Notes: generated from the sequence alone by a model not told the origin. A stretch of DNA of 64,000 nt from Blepharisma stoltei (GCA_914767885.1 CAJZBQ010000016.1:124001-188000), one strand, 5' to 3'; counted from the first letter of the stretch, positions 34,935 to 49,366 are shown. A program made the numbers and translations.

Positions 34935-36944
34935 TATTTCTCATAAATTCAAAATTTAAGTTCTGAGATAATATGGTAAAGGCATGTTTTGGTAAATATC
35001 TTTTAATAATAACCATGTCGTAAAATGCTGATAACTTTTGAAGATTGGCAATTCAAGCTAAATTTCTATATAAATTTTGAGATTTTTTCATTATGTATAT
35101 GAATATTTTAAGAGCAAAGCATTATTGTGAAACTGATTAGAGGTGCAGCTATTTAAATCTTTCGTGAAATCTTTGTATACTGAATAAACTATTTGAATTA
35201 GTAAAAATATTGGTTTAGGGTGTTTGGGAGATCTAGAGGTCGTAAAATTATTTTAGATAATCAAAAGAAAGAAGCTCATTAAATTAATTTTCTTACATCA
35301 TTTATTGATTAAAATCAATACTAATATAAGTTTTAAATAGCTATAGGGAAATTTTCAATAAAATAATAATTGTTGCAAAGTTAGGCATTAATCTTTTAAG
35401 AATCAATAATAACAATATTTAAGGTAAAACCTTACTTATCTCAGTTCTAAGTGTACCTCTTTCAGTGTCTATTAAAGATATTAAAATTATTAAAAAACTT
35501 ATATAAAAACCATTTTTAAGGAAATTAACCTAAAAAATATTGCAAATTTTGGTCATCGTTTTGATATATTTTGAAAGAATGTGTCTTGAAAAACGGTTTT
35601 ATATATTTTTTAATAATTTTAATATCTTTAATAGACACTGAAAGAGGTACACTTAGAACTGAGATAAGTAAGGTTTTACCTTAAATATTGTTATTATTTA
35701 TACAAAAAAGCGCAATAAATAAGCAAAACTTGCTCTAAAAGTATTTAATAACAAAATTTTAATTATTTTTTTAAAAAAAAAATAAATTTCTATTTTAAGG
35801 AGCTCTGTTTAATGTTTTTTTCATTGAGCAAACGATTTCACATTTTCATGAGCTGATAGTTTCGAAATATTAGATCATATTGAATTCTCTTATATAAGAC
35901 ATATAATATAATATAAATAAGGCTCAAAATAAAGCATCGTTTCACTATATTAATGTGTGTTGCAACGCAAATCGGTGCAGAAATTATATTAATTTTTGCG
36001 CAAATATAACGGTCTTTTTAAGCAGGTTTTTTGCAGCACCTAATAAATCGTTATCTCTTGAGAAAAAGAGATGGATTTCGTTTTTTTATTTAACTGGCTG
36101 AACTTTGACTTATAAACATAACAATTCCGTTTTTTATTGAAGCAAGCGTTTATCGAAATTTTTTTATTTTCATTAGACTCTCGCAAATTATCTAGACCGT
36201 TAGGTTGCATTGATGAATTGCTGGAATCGTCTATTTTGCTTAGTTACTAGGTCTTTTTTATAAGGACTCAACTGTTTCCATTTTTGTGGAGATCTAGAAT
36301 CTTCTATTTTTGTGATATAAAAAAATTTTTTACCGTCAAATTTAATGGTTTTTTTTGCTCCTTATTATGAGTTACCTGAAGGAGATGATGTTTTCTTATT
36401 TATAAGAGATACTAACTCTTTTCTTTTAATTAAATATTGGATCTTCATTTTATGGACATCCCGTATCTCTCAAAAGCCAAACGAGCCAAAATAAATTTAT
36501 TTACTTAAATCAGAACTGGTATTATTTCGAAAGATTTCGTGATTAAAAATGTGTAGTTATAAAACTCATCTTCCACACAAGATTTAATCGTGAGCTTATG
36601 TCAATAATTCTATTTTTCGTTTCTTTGAATACCCATCACAATTAACTTAACCTTTTTCAATTATTAGCGAACATATTTTTATTCAAAAAGCTCAGGAATT
36701 TTCTGCTTATTATTAATTTATTAAAGCTTTTCAGATACTTTGAATTTATAAGCATTTTAGTTGCATTTAATATAGAAAAAAAGCAATTTCATTGATAGCT
36801 TTATTTGCAAAAAAAATTAAATTTTAAAAAAACCCATGCATAAAAATTCCCTTTAGTTTTATACTTATTAATTATAAGAATTAGCATAAAAAATTGCCAA
36901 CATAACTATCCATATAATTATCAATAGATTCATACAATTTAAAT
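34935..36944. other. 2-kb gene-free region with a fold-back element
   Basis: AT-rich, stop-rich on both strands. The main structure is the long inverted repeat at 35405-35698. A small hairpin ATCTCTTGAGAAAAAGAGAT lies near 36053. No other coding or RNA signal. Confidence 0.5.
35405..35698. mobile_element. Fold-back (long terminal inverted repeat) element
   Basis: Left arm 35405 to about 35497 and right arm about 35605 to 35698 are perfect inverted copies for about 93 bases (starting AATAATAACAATATTTAAGG). The pairing continues imperfectly inward around a spacer of under 100 bp. Outside the arms the sequences differ, so these are element ends. No open frame. Such near-identity implies a recent insertion or ongoing gene conversion. 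Confidence 0.88.
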
Positions 36945-39900
36945 ATGCAAAAGTATTGAATTTTCCAGGGTAACAACAGCAGGTTGTTAATCCGCCCTCT
37001 TCTCGAAAAACGTGGAAACTGAACTGAAGCTTCCGAGCAAGAAGGAACTGAATTTAGAGTCCAATTTTTATGGAAACCAACCGTATTATCAGTGAGAGTA
37101 ACTTTAAAATAGGCATATAATCAGTTAGACGAGCTATTCAACAAAGGCTTTGGCACAATGCTTCACAACCACTTAGAAAACAATAGAATTATTACCACCA
37201 AGCCTGGGCTAGTCCGATCTCTCCGTCAATTTTATCAGACAAATGAGTTATCAATTCATTCTGGCTACCAAACTCACGATACTATTGCGACTTCTTTTAT
37301 AATAACAGCCCACTGTGAAGACGTTGAGTACCAAAACTTCCTAGCCCGCTACGAAGAGATCCAAAACGGTTTTTCTAATAAAGAGCGCACTCCCGCTAAG
37401 CATTGCAGCAAAAACATGTGGCTAATTAAACCAGCTGCATTAAACCAAGGCAAAGGGATAGAAGTATGCAGAAATCTAAAAGAAATAAAAAATATTCTGA
37501 GAAGTAAAGAAATGCACTCAGTCTGACTGATCCAAAAATATATAGAACGGCCTTTGCTCTTTAAAGGTAGAAAATTTGATATAGAACTTTTCCTTGAATT
37601 TTCTAGTATTTTTTTTAATGCAATTGCTTATTGAAAAATTAAGATAAATTTCTATATCAGGATGTGAGCGATTGCAACAGGGAAAAATGAATTCTTTTAT
37701 TATAGGCATGGGTACCTAAGGACATCAAGCTCTGAATATGACACAGAAGGCAAAGACAATTTTATTCACCTAACTAATAACTGTTTACAGAAGTTTGGCG
37801 AAAATTACGGAGTCCATGAAAAAGGAAATACCTTGAGTTTTGAAGCTTTTCAAGAATATTTAGACCAGGAATTTGGAAATTTCGGGATAAATTTTTGAAG
37901 TCATATATTGCCAAGGATAAAAGATTTAATGATCGATGCTTTTTTGAGTGGGAAAAAATACATGAAGAAAGGCAAAAGAAAATTAATTTTTGAGCTGCTT
38001 GGCTTTGATTTTTTAATTGATGAAGATTTCAGGGTCTGGCTCATTGAAGTAAACACAAACCCTTATTTAGGGATTCCTAATGAGTATATTGAAAGACTGT
38101 TACCAAATATGCTAGATGATTTATTAGCTATAACAGTAGACCCATATTTTCCTCCAAAAAACCCAAGGACTCGGACTGAAAATGATTATGAGCTGCTCTA
38201 CTGTGAAGTAGCTTCAGTTTTTTCCCCTGATGGAGCTATGAAAAACTTTAGACAGCCTTATAACACACCTATTTACCCTATTCCAGAACTAGCTCAAGTC
38301 CCTATGTGCAGAATGAATCATCCTAATAAAGAAGAAGAGCTTCTGTCCCCAGCTATTCAAGAACCGGCTGCTTATAAACCTGTAGCCAGAGATACATTAT
38401 TTACAGTAAAAGAAATATTAGATTCGGGTGCAGGTTCAATGATGGTGCCTTTTTGATAGTGTGCATTTCACCGAAGTACTATTGGTCTAAATTGATTGAT
38501 GAAACTTTTTGATAGTGAGACATTTGACCGAAAAAACCGTTAAATTTCTACCAAACGTCACACTATTTAAAAATTTTCGACCATATGTATTTCGATGCAA
38601 TGTACACTGTCAAAAATCCACTATCATTTGACATGGAGCCATTAGATTCATCGTCCGTTCTTGATGTTTCAGATTTCTGTAATATATGCTCAAGAGTAAT
38701 AAGCCAATTAAATAACTGGGAACTTATGTCAGAAGAACAAATATCTACAAGCATCCAAGCTTTGTGTAAAATTACAACGTCACCAATTGGAGCAAGCGCA
38801 TTAGTGCTATATGAGCATATTCCATCATTGCTAGATCTTTGTACTTCTGAAAACACCCCAGTTAATTTACAAATGGGTGCATTAGAAGCATTGGCAACTG
38901 GGTGCCAAGAAATAAAATTTCGAAAAGAATTCGTAAAGCAAGGAATTTCAGAGTTTTTATACTGATTATTACAAATAAAAAAAATTCTACTAGTATTTTT
39001 ATATAATAAATAGTAGCATTATTTTTTTTATATTTATTTAATGGTATAATAAATGATGTGCTAAGCCAAAATGCCAATGAAAATATTGTGCAGCTTGCTA
39101 TGAAAGCAATTTTTGTTATTAGTAGCAATCCTGCTAAAAATGTATACATCCCAGGGGAAACTAGAGAATATGCATGGATAAGAAATAAAATTATAAGTGA
39201 TGGGCTGCTTATATGCTTGTATAAATTAAGCAAAGAAATAAAGGATGAAGCCCAAAAAGAAGAAATAATTAAACATATAAACACTGAATTTGAGCTAAAG
39301 GACTGGGATTTTCAATTAATGGTGCTCGATAAAATAATGCAAGCTGAACAGTCAAATTCTACAAGCTGAACGTCTCCTAGATCTCTTTCTTTACCCCCAA
39401 GAACTAGAGATCCTTTTAAAGCAAGCACAGAATCAATAAATACTAAAGAAATTGAAGCAAAATTCCCTAATTGTCTGCTTGATGCAAAATTCTTATTAAA
39501 TATAAGAGAAGAGATAAGAAGCCTGTGCACTGAGCGACGAGAAGAAATTAAAAGTAAATTGGAAAGAGAAAAACAGAAAAAAATGGAAGAAAATGAAGAA
39601 AAAGAAAGATTAAGAGAACAAGAAGACAGGGAATATGAAGAAAAAAAACTCAGAGCAGAAGAATATGCTATACGAAGATATGAAGAAATCCGGCGGCAAA
39701 AAGCATTAGAAAATAAAAAAAAATTAAATGAAAAATCACAGGAAGAAAAATTCGACGAGCAAAAAATAGCAGAAATTATTGAAAAAAAGAAAAAAAATGA
39801 AGAAGCGAAAAGATTGCAGAAAATTAAATTAAAGAAAATGGAAGAAAGTCTGAAAAGGCAGGAGTCTGAAAAGAAACAAGAACAGGAAGAAAAAAGAAAA

Positions 39901-40485
39901 AAAGCATTGGAAGGGTGGCTTAAAAATAAAGAGGAAAAAGAAGCTCATAAAAGAGCGATTGAAAAACAAAAAAGGGAAGAAGAGGAAGCAAGAAGAGCTG
40001 TAGAGATCCAAGCTAAAAAAGAAGAATTAATCAAAAAGTTAGAAGAAAAAAAAGAAAAAGCTAAAAAAATGAAAGAAGAAAATAAGGAAAAAGAAAAAAA
40101 ATCAAAAATTGAAGGAGGCATTTTAACAATTGAAGATACAAGAGTAGAGTCAATTCCTAACGAAATCATGAAAAATACCTCGACAAGGCATTTACAAGTG
40201 AATTCTAATGTGACGCCAAATGTCAGAGAATTTAGAACTAAAAAGAGAAGGCTGTTTGAAAAGAAAAAGAAAAAAATTGTGTCGATACCTGATAAGTTTC
40301 TGTATGAAGTATATGGGGTAAATCCAAGTAATTAATATCTAGAAAATTCTCAAAGAATCCATTTAAGATCGCAGTCAAAAAATGACATTTCTAGAGAAAA
40401 AAGAATTGAAGAATGGATTGCTGATCAAAATCGCTCAAGAGTTCAAGAACTGGCTGAATATCAATCTCAAGCTAACAATTTATAA
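36945..40485 (+). CDS. Tubulin tyrosine ligase-like (TTLL) enzyme with C-terminal coiled coil
   Basis: Two 15-nt introns (37098-37112, 40328-40342) and three insertions (37580-37654, 38426-38649, 38976-39049) are removed to give exactly 1,046 codons. TTLL domain: YWIFQGNNSRLLIRPLLEKR, KNMWLIKPAALNQGKGIEV (ATP-binding), HLTNNCLQKFGENYG, FELLGFDFLIDEDFRVWLIE and VNTNPYLG. These residues mediate ATP-dependent addition of Glu/Gly/Tyr to tubulin tails in cilia and cortical microtubules. After a linker, residues about 500-680 are helical, armadillo-like. Then comes a long Lys/Glu-rich single helix or coiled coil and a basic tail. The C-terminal part becomes in-frame only when the family M element is cut at its 9-bp duplication. 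Confidence 0.92.
37580..37654. other. 75-bp IES
   Basis: The TA join gives KGRKFDI-RMWAIATGKNEFF, the conserved strand of the TTL domain. Confidence 0.88.
38426..38640. mobile_element. Family M MITE (Mutator-like features), copy 1
   Basis: 215 bp flanked by 9-bp ATTAGATTC at 38417-38425 and 38641-38649. The ends are about 55-bp imperfect inverted repeats: GGGTGCAGGTTCAATGATGG versus GGCTCCATGTCAAATGATAG, both continuing with TTTTTGA(T/C)AGTGT. A third internal copy of TTTTTGATAGTG is present. Cutting at the duplication gives FTVKEILDS-SSVLDVSDF in frame. Confidence 0.88.
38976..39049. other. 74-bp IES
   Basis: AATA at both ends; the join gives FLYWLLQI-NDVLSQNANENI in frame. Confidence 0.8.
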
Positions 40486-40617
40486 AATAATGCTAATTTT
40501 CTTTACAAAAATTCAGTTAAATTAAGCTAAATCCATCAATTCCAAAATTTCTTCACAAATAGCTTGGAAGCTGCTATATACCAATATTCAGTAAATTGTT
40601 GATAAATATAAAAAAGC

Positions 40618-43284
<2,667 letters not shown>

Positions 43285-43733
43285 TTAAAATGGATTTATT
43301 TATAATTTTTGAGTTTCATTGAATAAAGTGCAAATTTTATTGACAAGATTAATTTAAATAAAATTTAGGCTTTGAAGGTAACGAGATATAAAGAAGAGAT
43401 TTTTCTGTTTCAAAACCTATTATGAAATTTTAAATCAAAGAAAACGATAGTTTTTGGGATGGAAATTAAATCAGAATATACAATAGTAACAGAGCAGAGC
43501 TCTTTATTTATATAAATTCTCTTGCAGGAGACTTGATACAAATTATTTGATTAATTGTGCAAATATTCTTTAATCTTTTAATTTAAATAAATAATTTTAA
43601 GAATGAAAAATATGAGTTGATTGAAATGTTATATTAAAATTAATAATAGTTAATTAAGAAAAATCATTATTCTTTTAATTCTCAAGCTTCCAAATATTAC
43701 TGTATATCTAGTATTCCAAATTCAATTTATTAA
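43285..43733. other. Intergenic, nothing recognised
   Basis: 449 bp, AT-rich, between two minus-strand genes. Presumably the 5' region of the kinase gene. No repeats of the named families. Confidence 0.45.
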
Positions 43734-44768
43734 TTAATTATAAGCATAATACTGATTATTTTGCATCTGAAATTCCTTTAATGCAAAAGCTCCACAAATG
43801 CATTTGATTTCATCTTCAGTTTTCACTTCATTTTCTTTCCTTTGTAGCAAGCATTCATAGCATAATTGTCTGCAACACCGAGAAGATCTTTCTTCTTTCC
43901 AATTTTTACATTCTCTGCATAAAATTCAATTGAAAATGTCAGCAGAAGTATTATCAAAATAAGAAGATTTACAAATGCTGCAATTAGTAATCCGATACTG
44001 AAATATACAAAAATCGCACGTCTTTTTTTTAAAAAGATGATCATGATTCGCAGAAAAACGCAAAAAATCAAGATTATTTTCAAAATTGCAATCACATAGC
44101 TCACAGATTCAGCTAATTTTTGCTAAATTTTGCGTATCTCGATTTCCCAGATACATTACAAAATCAAATCCCTGCCATTTCTCCATAAAAGCCTTCAAAA
44201 ACCAATCCAGCTCATTTTTATTGAAAAGACTGAAAATAACTTTTCTTAAAAATGCATTCGGATTTGATCTTACATACATTCCTGCATAGCAAATAAAAGC
44301 CTCAATATGGCAAAGGGATGCTTCTTCGATTGGGAAGCTAAAAATTCCACAAGAAATCGCAGGAATTCCTATTGATGAAAAGCCTTCCTCATCAGCTTTT
44401 ACCATACAGTTAAATACAGCTTTAACTAGATCATCCTTATGGTCGAATTTAACTGGCTTGTGATCTTTTAGCCTAGGACCTACTACATGGAGTATTTTTT
44501 GGTATCTAAGTTTCCCTGCTATAGTTATTGCTACAGAGCCTGTGCGTAGGTCACCATAAGTCTTTATATACCTATCGCAGTCCTCCTGTATTTCTCTTCC
44601 TCCATCGTGGACAATTTGATAAGCAAGTCCTCCTTTATTTTCCAGACGCTCATTTGCGGCATTCGCGATTGTATCCACTTCTAAGTCAAGAACGCTGCCT
44701 GCACAGATTTCTAATTCAATATTATTTAGGGTCCCAGAAGCACACTTTAATATCTTTTCTCTTGACAT
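43734..44768 (-). CDS. Macrodomain protein with C-terminal Cys-rich zinc-binding region
   Basis: 344 residues, no intron or IES; the frame crosses UGA codons (e.g. 44109-44111) read as Trp. Start MSREKILKC at 44768. Macrodomain: VDTIANAANERLENKGGLAY (N-A-A-N and glycine loop for ADP-ribose), GSVAITIAGKLRYQKILHVV and GFSSIGIPAISCGIFSFPIE (catalytic loop region). The C-terminal 120 residues have about 16 Cys in CxxC pairs: ICELCDCNF, KKTCDFCIF, CSICKSS, ILCRECKNW, CCRQLCYECLL and CICGAF. That is RING/TRIAD-like spacing without an exact match. Macrodomains read or erase ADP-ribosylation. A fused zinc domain suggests a ubiquitin or nucleic-acid link, which is inference. Confidence 0.85.
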
Positions 44769-44883
44769 TTTTATAGAATCAAGCTTTGTTATCAAATCCT
44801 ATTATTTCTTATACAAAAATTGCTTTAAAATTTGATGAATTTACTATTAAATTTTCCCTATCTAAAATTTCTAATAATTTAGC

Positions 44884-45698
44884 ATGGAAGGACCAGCATG
44901 GGCAATTGCTTTGCAGCGATCATTTAACACAAACAGAATTCTTGAGCAATCCAGCATTCTTTCAATCGCAACTCTTCACAATGGAGCTCCATCAATTTAC
45001 CCAATTCGCTTTCAATCTTTCTATTCTCCAACATCTTTTACAATTCACCTCGATACAAGAAGTATAGGGGTTTTCCCTATATGGCCCGATGAGGGCCGTT
45101 GGCTCTCCGTGGAATCCTCTTTTGTTCAAACCAATTCAGTGCGTTGGTTTGAACAATTCACTGGTTGGTTCAACCAGCAGAGGGATTCCACGGAGAAGCC
45201 ACGGCCCTTATCGGGCTATATAGGGAAAACACCTATATCCTCTGTGGAGACCTCCAAAATCCCGTCTGTCAAATTTTGTGGTATTTGCCTTTGACAAATG
45301 AGATTTTTAAGTTTGATTGCCCAATTCTGAATTTTTTGCCATCTCATCATGAATATAGGGTTAATGAATGGAAAAAATTGAAACAAAAAGAAAAAAATGC
45401 TTACTGTGGGCTACCTCCTGACACGTATAAAGAAAGTGAAGGTTCACGTTTGGAATATGACATAAATAATTTTAATGCCCAAAATGCAGAAGAAGTATCA
45501 GAACACTTTGAGGTATTAATTGTGACGCCTATTAATGTAGACCATACCGTTTATTTAGATAAGTCAGCTATTGGAAATACGAGGAAAACTTATGAGAGTT
45601 TGCCACAACCTGATGCAGTTAGTAAAAGATGGGTGCATAGAAAGCATGATCATGTGTGGGTCGCAAGAGAAATGAACATTCCTGCTCCTAGACCTTAA
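44884..45698 (+). CDS. PNPOx-like flavoprotein (Alr4036/pyridoxamine-oxidase-like family)
   Basis: Removing the palindromic IES 45063-45235 gives 213 residues. The N-terminus MEGPAWAIALQRSFNTNRIL is followed by SILSIATLHNGAPSIYPIRF, the FMN-binding strand pattern (A-T-V/L-x-x-x-G-x-P). ILCGDLQNPVCQILWYLPLT with NEIFKF matches the Alr4036 E-L-C-W-Y-F-P-x-T-x-E-Q-F-R block. SKRWVHRKHDHVWVAREMNI matches the C-terminal W-x-x-x-R. Such proteins bind FMN; the true substrate is uncertain. The two halves are in different frames until the IES is removed. Confidence 0.85.
45063..45235. mobile_element. Family P palindromic MITE acting as IES (copy 2)
   Basis: 173 bp. Arms TATAGGGGTTTTCCCTATAT and, reverse-complemented, TATAGGTGTTTTCCCTATAT pair for about 75 bases, including CCGTGGAATCC and TTGGTT(C/T)AACCA. 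The motifs CCCTA-ATAGCCC and GGAATCC are shared with the copy at 3710-3869. The TA join gives HLDTRS-ILCGDLQNP. Confidence 0.9.
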
Positions 45699-46570
45699 AT
45701 AGTTGAATAGCTTAAGTTAATTTTTTATATTTGATTAAATAGGCCTAATATATATTTTTGGCAACACACAAAATTTCCATAATTTTTTATTTTTATACTA
45801 AAATGAATTTTACGCCAGCGATTTTTTTGGATGTGATAGTTTTGTTATTAACTTTATTGATTTTCAGATATCAAAGGAGATATTTATATTTTTAAAATCA
45901 TAAGATTCATTACTCCCTTATGCTTTTACGAATGCAATTTTATATTTGATTATTTTATATTTTCAATATTAATTTTTAAAGAAATGTATAATTTTTATTT
46001 TTAATTGAGAAGAATTAGCTGGATTAATTAATGCTGTAAAAAATGAAAAAAAATTAAGAAAGTCGATATAATGATTCTATTAAATCACTCAAAAGTTCCT
46101 AATTCTCCCTTTTTAAATTTTTAATAATCGCTATTAAAAATTTTTATAAAAATTTTATATTAAAATATTGTTTTGCTCATTCTTAAAGGTTAAATTTCCC
46201 AAAAATAATGGTCAATTTAAATCTTAAAGGAAAAAGTAAGCAGAAATTTACGACAATTATTTTAGCCCATCAGCATTAATGACTTACGTCATAACCTATG
46301 ATCATCATCTTTAAATTAATTCCTATACCAAAATGTTGCATTAAATATGAAACAATATCTTAAGCTCTAATTTTAAAAGTTTCAACTCCGCAAAATCTAT
46401 TCTTTTCACTTCCCATCTCCTCTATAAGATTTTACTCCTCCACAAATTAAATATTTTTTTTACTATCAATTCACCTTTAGAAAATCCCAAAAATGCCTTT
46501 TACCGATAAAAAATGAGCATTATTTTCTAGTTATTCTTAGCAAAATTCCCTAAATCAGAATATTTAAATT
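45699..46570. other. Intergenic region, nothing firm besides a tiny ORF
   Basis: About 870 bp, AT-rich. Apart from the 30-codon frame at 45803-45895 no gene, element end or RNA is recognised. Confidence 0.45.
45803..45895 (+). CDS. Possible 30-residue single-pass membrane micropeptide
   Basis: MNFTPAIFLDVIVLLLTLLI forms one transmembrane helix and is followed by a basic end FRYQRRYLYF. The topology and size resemble small subunits such as OST4-type peptides, but with only 30 codons and no homology evidence it could be chance. It has its own ATG and TAA and lies in a gap of about 870 bp. Confidence 0.25.
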   Translation: MNFTPAIFLDVIVLLLTLLIFRYQRRYLYF

Positions 46571-48837
46571 ATGGAAGTCATATTAAATTTAATCAGGATG
46601 GAAGAAGAAATAAAAGTTGATAAACACGGCTTTATTTCTCCAAGCTCTTCTCCCACATCTGAAAACATAACACGCGAAAATGCCTACAACAGGTTTTAGC
46701 AGAAGATTTTCTCTGGCAGAAATTTCCTCGGCGAATTTTTTATAATATTTACTCACTCCCCCCTCCCTTTAAATTGAAACAAAAAAATTTTGTTTCAATT
46801 TAAAGGGGGGCTAAGAATATTTTTTTATAAAAAATTTATATATAAAAATTTTTTCAGAGATAAAATTTTATAGAAAATAAATTATATAAATTTAAAGAAT
46901 TTCATGAAAAATTAATTCATAAATTTCTCAATCTCAAAGTGTAAAACTTGCTGAAATGGTATTCTTCTAACTCTCCCCATAACAATTGGACAAAATAGAC
47001 TTTAATTTCTAAATCTTATATGTTTGAAGCATATTAAATAGGGTATTAACGTATTTACATATAAAATAATGATTTTTACCTATAAAATTTTCTATTATAA
47101 TAAAATTTTGTTTCAATTTAAAGGGGGGGTAATTTCCCAAAAAAGTAGGAATTTTACCTATATTTTGTTTCAATTTAAAAGGGGGGGGGGAGTCAGAGAA
47201 AGTAATTACTTTGCCTGGAAAATTCAAATAGAGATTAATATCCTTAGAAAATGTCCTTGGAAAAAATTGTTAAGCCAAAAATGCCAGACTTGAAAAGTGG
47301 CAAGATATGCTAGTAAGATGGGACTACAACATTAAGAGAAGATTCAATTTCGTTAACTGCCCCACTTCAAAATAGAGCAAAAATATTTCCAATTTTTGGG
47401 CGGAAAATTTTTTTCAACAGAAAAGTTTTATAGGTGAAAATACTAAATTTTTATAAAATTAGTTTGAGTTAATTCAATGGTAAAATGCAAAACAGAATTA
47501 ATATTTTGAATTAACTCAATTAAAATTAAAAATATTGTCTCAATTTATATTATTTTATTCTTTAAAAATTTATAAAATGTTTTTTATAGAGAACAATTTT
47601 TTTAAAAAAATTAGACCCTTTAAGTTGGAGCAGAATTTTCATAATTTAAGGAAGGAGTAAGAAAAGAGTGCGCAAGGGGATTCCAGACTGCCTAACTACC
47701 CCTACTTAATAACGAATTAACTGTAAATTTTTTCTTAATTAATACTTATTAATATTTTTTAACGTTTTAAATAAATAATGCTTTATATATTCTTTGATTA
47801 TTTTATAGTTTTATCTTTTAAAATTCAGATAATTATAAAGCATTTCGCAAATTTATAAATATTAAATAATTTCTAAGAATTTTATAAGGTATAATAACGA
47901 AGAAAAAACTATCTACTATTAAATGGAGTAGTAAGAGGCAAAGTGTGGGCTGAATTTGCAGAAATTGAGCAATTAAAATCAAACTACCCTGAAAACTACT
48001 ATTCAAATCTGACCAATTTTGAGAGCGATAATGTGTCTATAAGAGATATAATGCTTGATATTCATCGGACATTCCCGAACCATATTTTATTCAGGGACGA
48101 TGGGCCAGGTCAGCAGGCTCTTTTCAGAGTTTTGAAAGCTTATGCTTTGCATGATACAGAACTCGGATACTGCCAAGGCATGGGCTTTCTGATTGCAATG
48201 CTACTAATATATATGAGCGAAGAAAACGCATTTTGGACGCTCGTAGCAGTCATGAATAAGTATGAGCTGAGAGGATTTTATCTTCCTAATATGCCTGGGA
48301 TTTATAAAGCTCTTTACAAAATTAACAGTTTATTTAGCCATTATATTCCACATCTTTGAAAACACCTGCAGAGCCTCCATTTCTTGCCTTCGGTTTTTGC
48401 ACCGTCATGAATAATGACCCTTTATATAAGTGTCTTTAAGACAGATATCTCATTGAGGATTTTAGATATTTTCTTTTGTGAAGGCACGAAAATCATTTAT
48501 AGAGTTTTTATTAATATTCTTTATTATATCAAATTATTTGCATTTATAGATAATTAGTGGCTTATTTTAAATGAAGAATTGGGTGTGTATTAATATTTTG
48601 TTGAGAATTATGAAAAAAAAAGAAATATTTTTTAAAAACGCTAAAGATGAGTTGATAGGGACGAATATCGACGAAATTTTGGAAAAACTTAAAATATTGC
48701 CTGAAGCCTACACACCAGATGAAATGATAAAAAGCACTTTTAAAATTTCTCTGGGACGCAAAAGGTTGAAGGATTTGGAAAAGGAATACGAAACAAACCC
48801 AGATCCTGAGTTTAAAAATTGGTGAATAATCACTTAA
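46571..48837 (+). CDS. TBC-domain Rab GTPase-activating protein
   Basis: Several interruptions: 46741-47228 (contains an A' MITE), 47354-47657 (A' MITE), 47693-47919 and 48509-48587. The TBC domain reads EKWQDMLVRWDYNIKRRFNF, KKRVRKGIPDCL, GVVRGKVWAEF, SIRDIMLDIHRTFPNHILFR (IxxDxxR, catalytic Arg finger), YCQGMGFLIAMLLIYMSEEN (YxQ, catalytic Gln), FLPSVFAPSWIMTLYISVF and a helical C-terminus. The N-terminus is short and Ser/Pro-rich. TBC proteins switch off Rab GTPases in membrane traffic. One T too many near 47290 (CAGACTTGAAAAG) and a possible small intron at 46692 make the N-terminal part less certain. Confidence 0.88.
46741..47228. mobile_element. IES containing a family A' MITE (46756-47192)
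   Basis: The element starts TCA-CTCCCCCCTCCCTTTAAAT and ends AAAGGGGGGGGGGAG-TCA. So the 3-bp flank is TCA. GTTTCAATTTAAAGGGGGG boxes occur three times in one orientation plus one inverted at the left end. This is the same layout as family A but with TTTAAATTGAAAC in place of CGTGAGTGAAC. The enclosing TA-to-TA IES is a proposal based on phase. Confidence 0.7.
47354..47657. mobile_element. Family A' MITE (IES), 304 bp
   Basis: TAA-CTGCCCCACTTCAAAATAGA at the left and AATTTAAGGAAGGAG-TAA at the right. Excision gives RRFNFV-KKRVRKGIPD, the conserved start of the TBC domain. Confidence 0.85.
47693..47919. other. 227-bp IES
   Basis: The TA join gives GIPDCL-NGVVRGKVW. The interior is AT-rich without family ends. 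Confidence 0.8.
48509..48587. other. 79-bp IES with 10-bp flanking repeat
   Basis: TATTAATATT occurs at both ends. The join gives TKIIYRVFINIL-LRIMKKKEIFF in frame. Confidence 0.82.
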
Positions 48838-48988
48838 TGTTTAAATTAATATTGATTTTTAATGCTCGAACAACATAAATTTAAATTAAATACCAAAATT
48901 TAAGAATTTCCTTATAATTTTATATAAATAATTATAAGGATATCTCAGCTGTATATGATAAAATTTTTAGAAGTCCATATTAGAAATA

Positions 48989-49366
48989 ATGAAAAAGGGC
49001 AAAGCACCTGCACACCAAAACACATTTGCATTCAAACACAACAAAGCTAGCAGACTAACAAAGAAAATTGAAGGTGAGCCACTTACTTATCTTTGTAGGA
49101 GATGCTATGCAAAATTGGAATGAAGAAAAAAATTCAGGAAGTTTAAACTGAGGACTGTTCCAGCAAAATGCTTACTTTGTGAAGAAAAAAGTGTCGTAAA
49201 AGGCCACCGCAAAATATGTGATGTCTGTGCACGAGGAAGAAATCTGTGTTCTAAATGTGCTAAAGAGCCATACTCACAAGGGAATGAATCTACCACAAAT
49301 GAAGAGACAAAAGTGGAGGAAACTAAAGAAATTGAAGCTGCTGAAGTAGAAAAAAGTGAGGATTAA
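48989..49366 (+). CDS. C9orf85/DUF2039 family zinc-ribbon-like protein
   Basis: 125 residues when UGA (two codons) is Trp or read through; no intron needed. The start KAPAHQNTFAFKHNKASRLT matches the family H-Q-N-x-F-x-F-K-x-N-K. LCRRCYAKLEWRKKFRKFK and AKCLLCEEKSVVKGHRKICD follow, with CARGRNLCSKC. This reproduces the conserved CxxC x L-E-W-R-x-K-x-x-K-Y/F-K and Cys pairs of C9orf85. The function of the family is poorly known; it is basic and probably nuclear or nucleolar. The tail is Glu-rich. It is invisible to a standard-code ORF search. Confidence 0.9.

Noticed and set aside
38563-38856. Minus-strand frame across family M copy 1
   Set aside because: It shares GSMSNDSGF with a frame at 41.9 kb only because both read through the same MITE.
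49055-49079. 25-nt GT...AG intron in the C9orf85 homologue
   Set aside because: The sequence is open in frame and reading through gives the expected spacing to the first CxxC; 25 nt would also be outside the intron size seen here.
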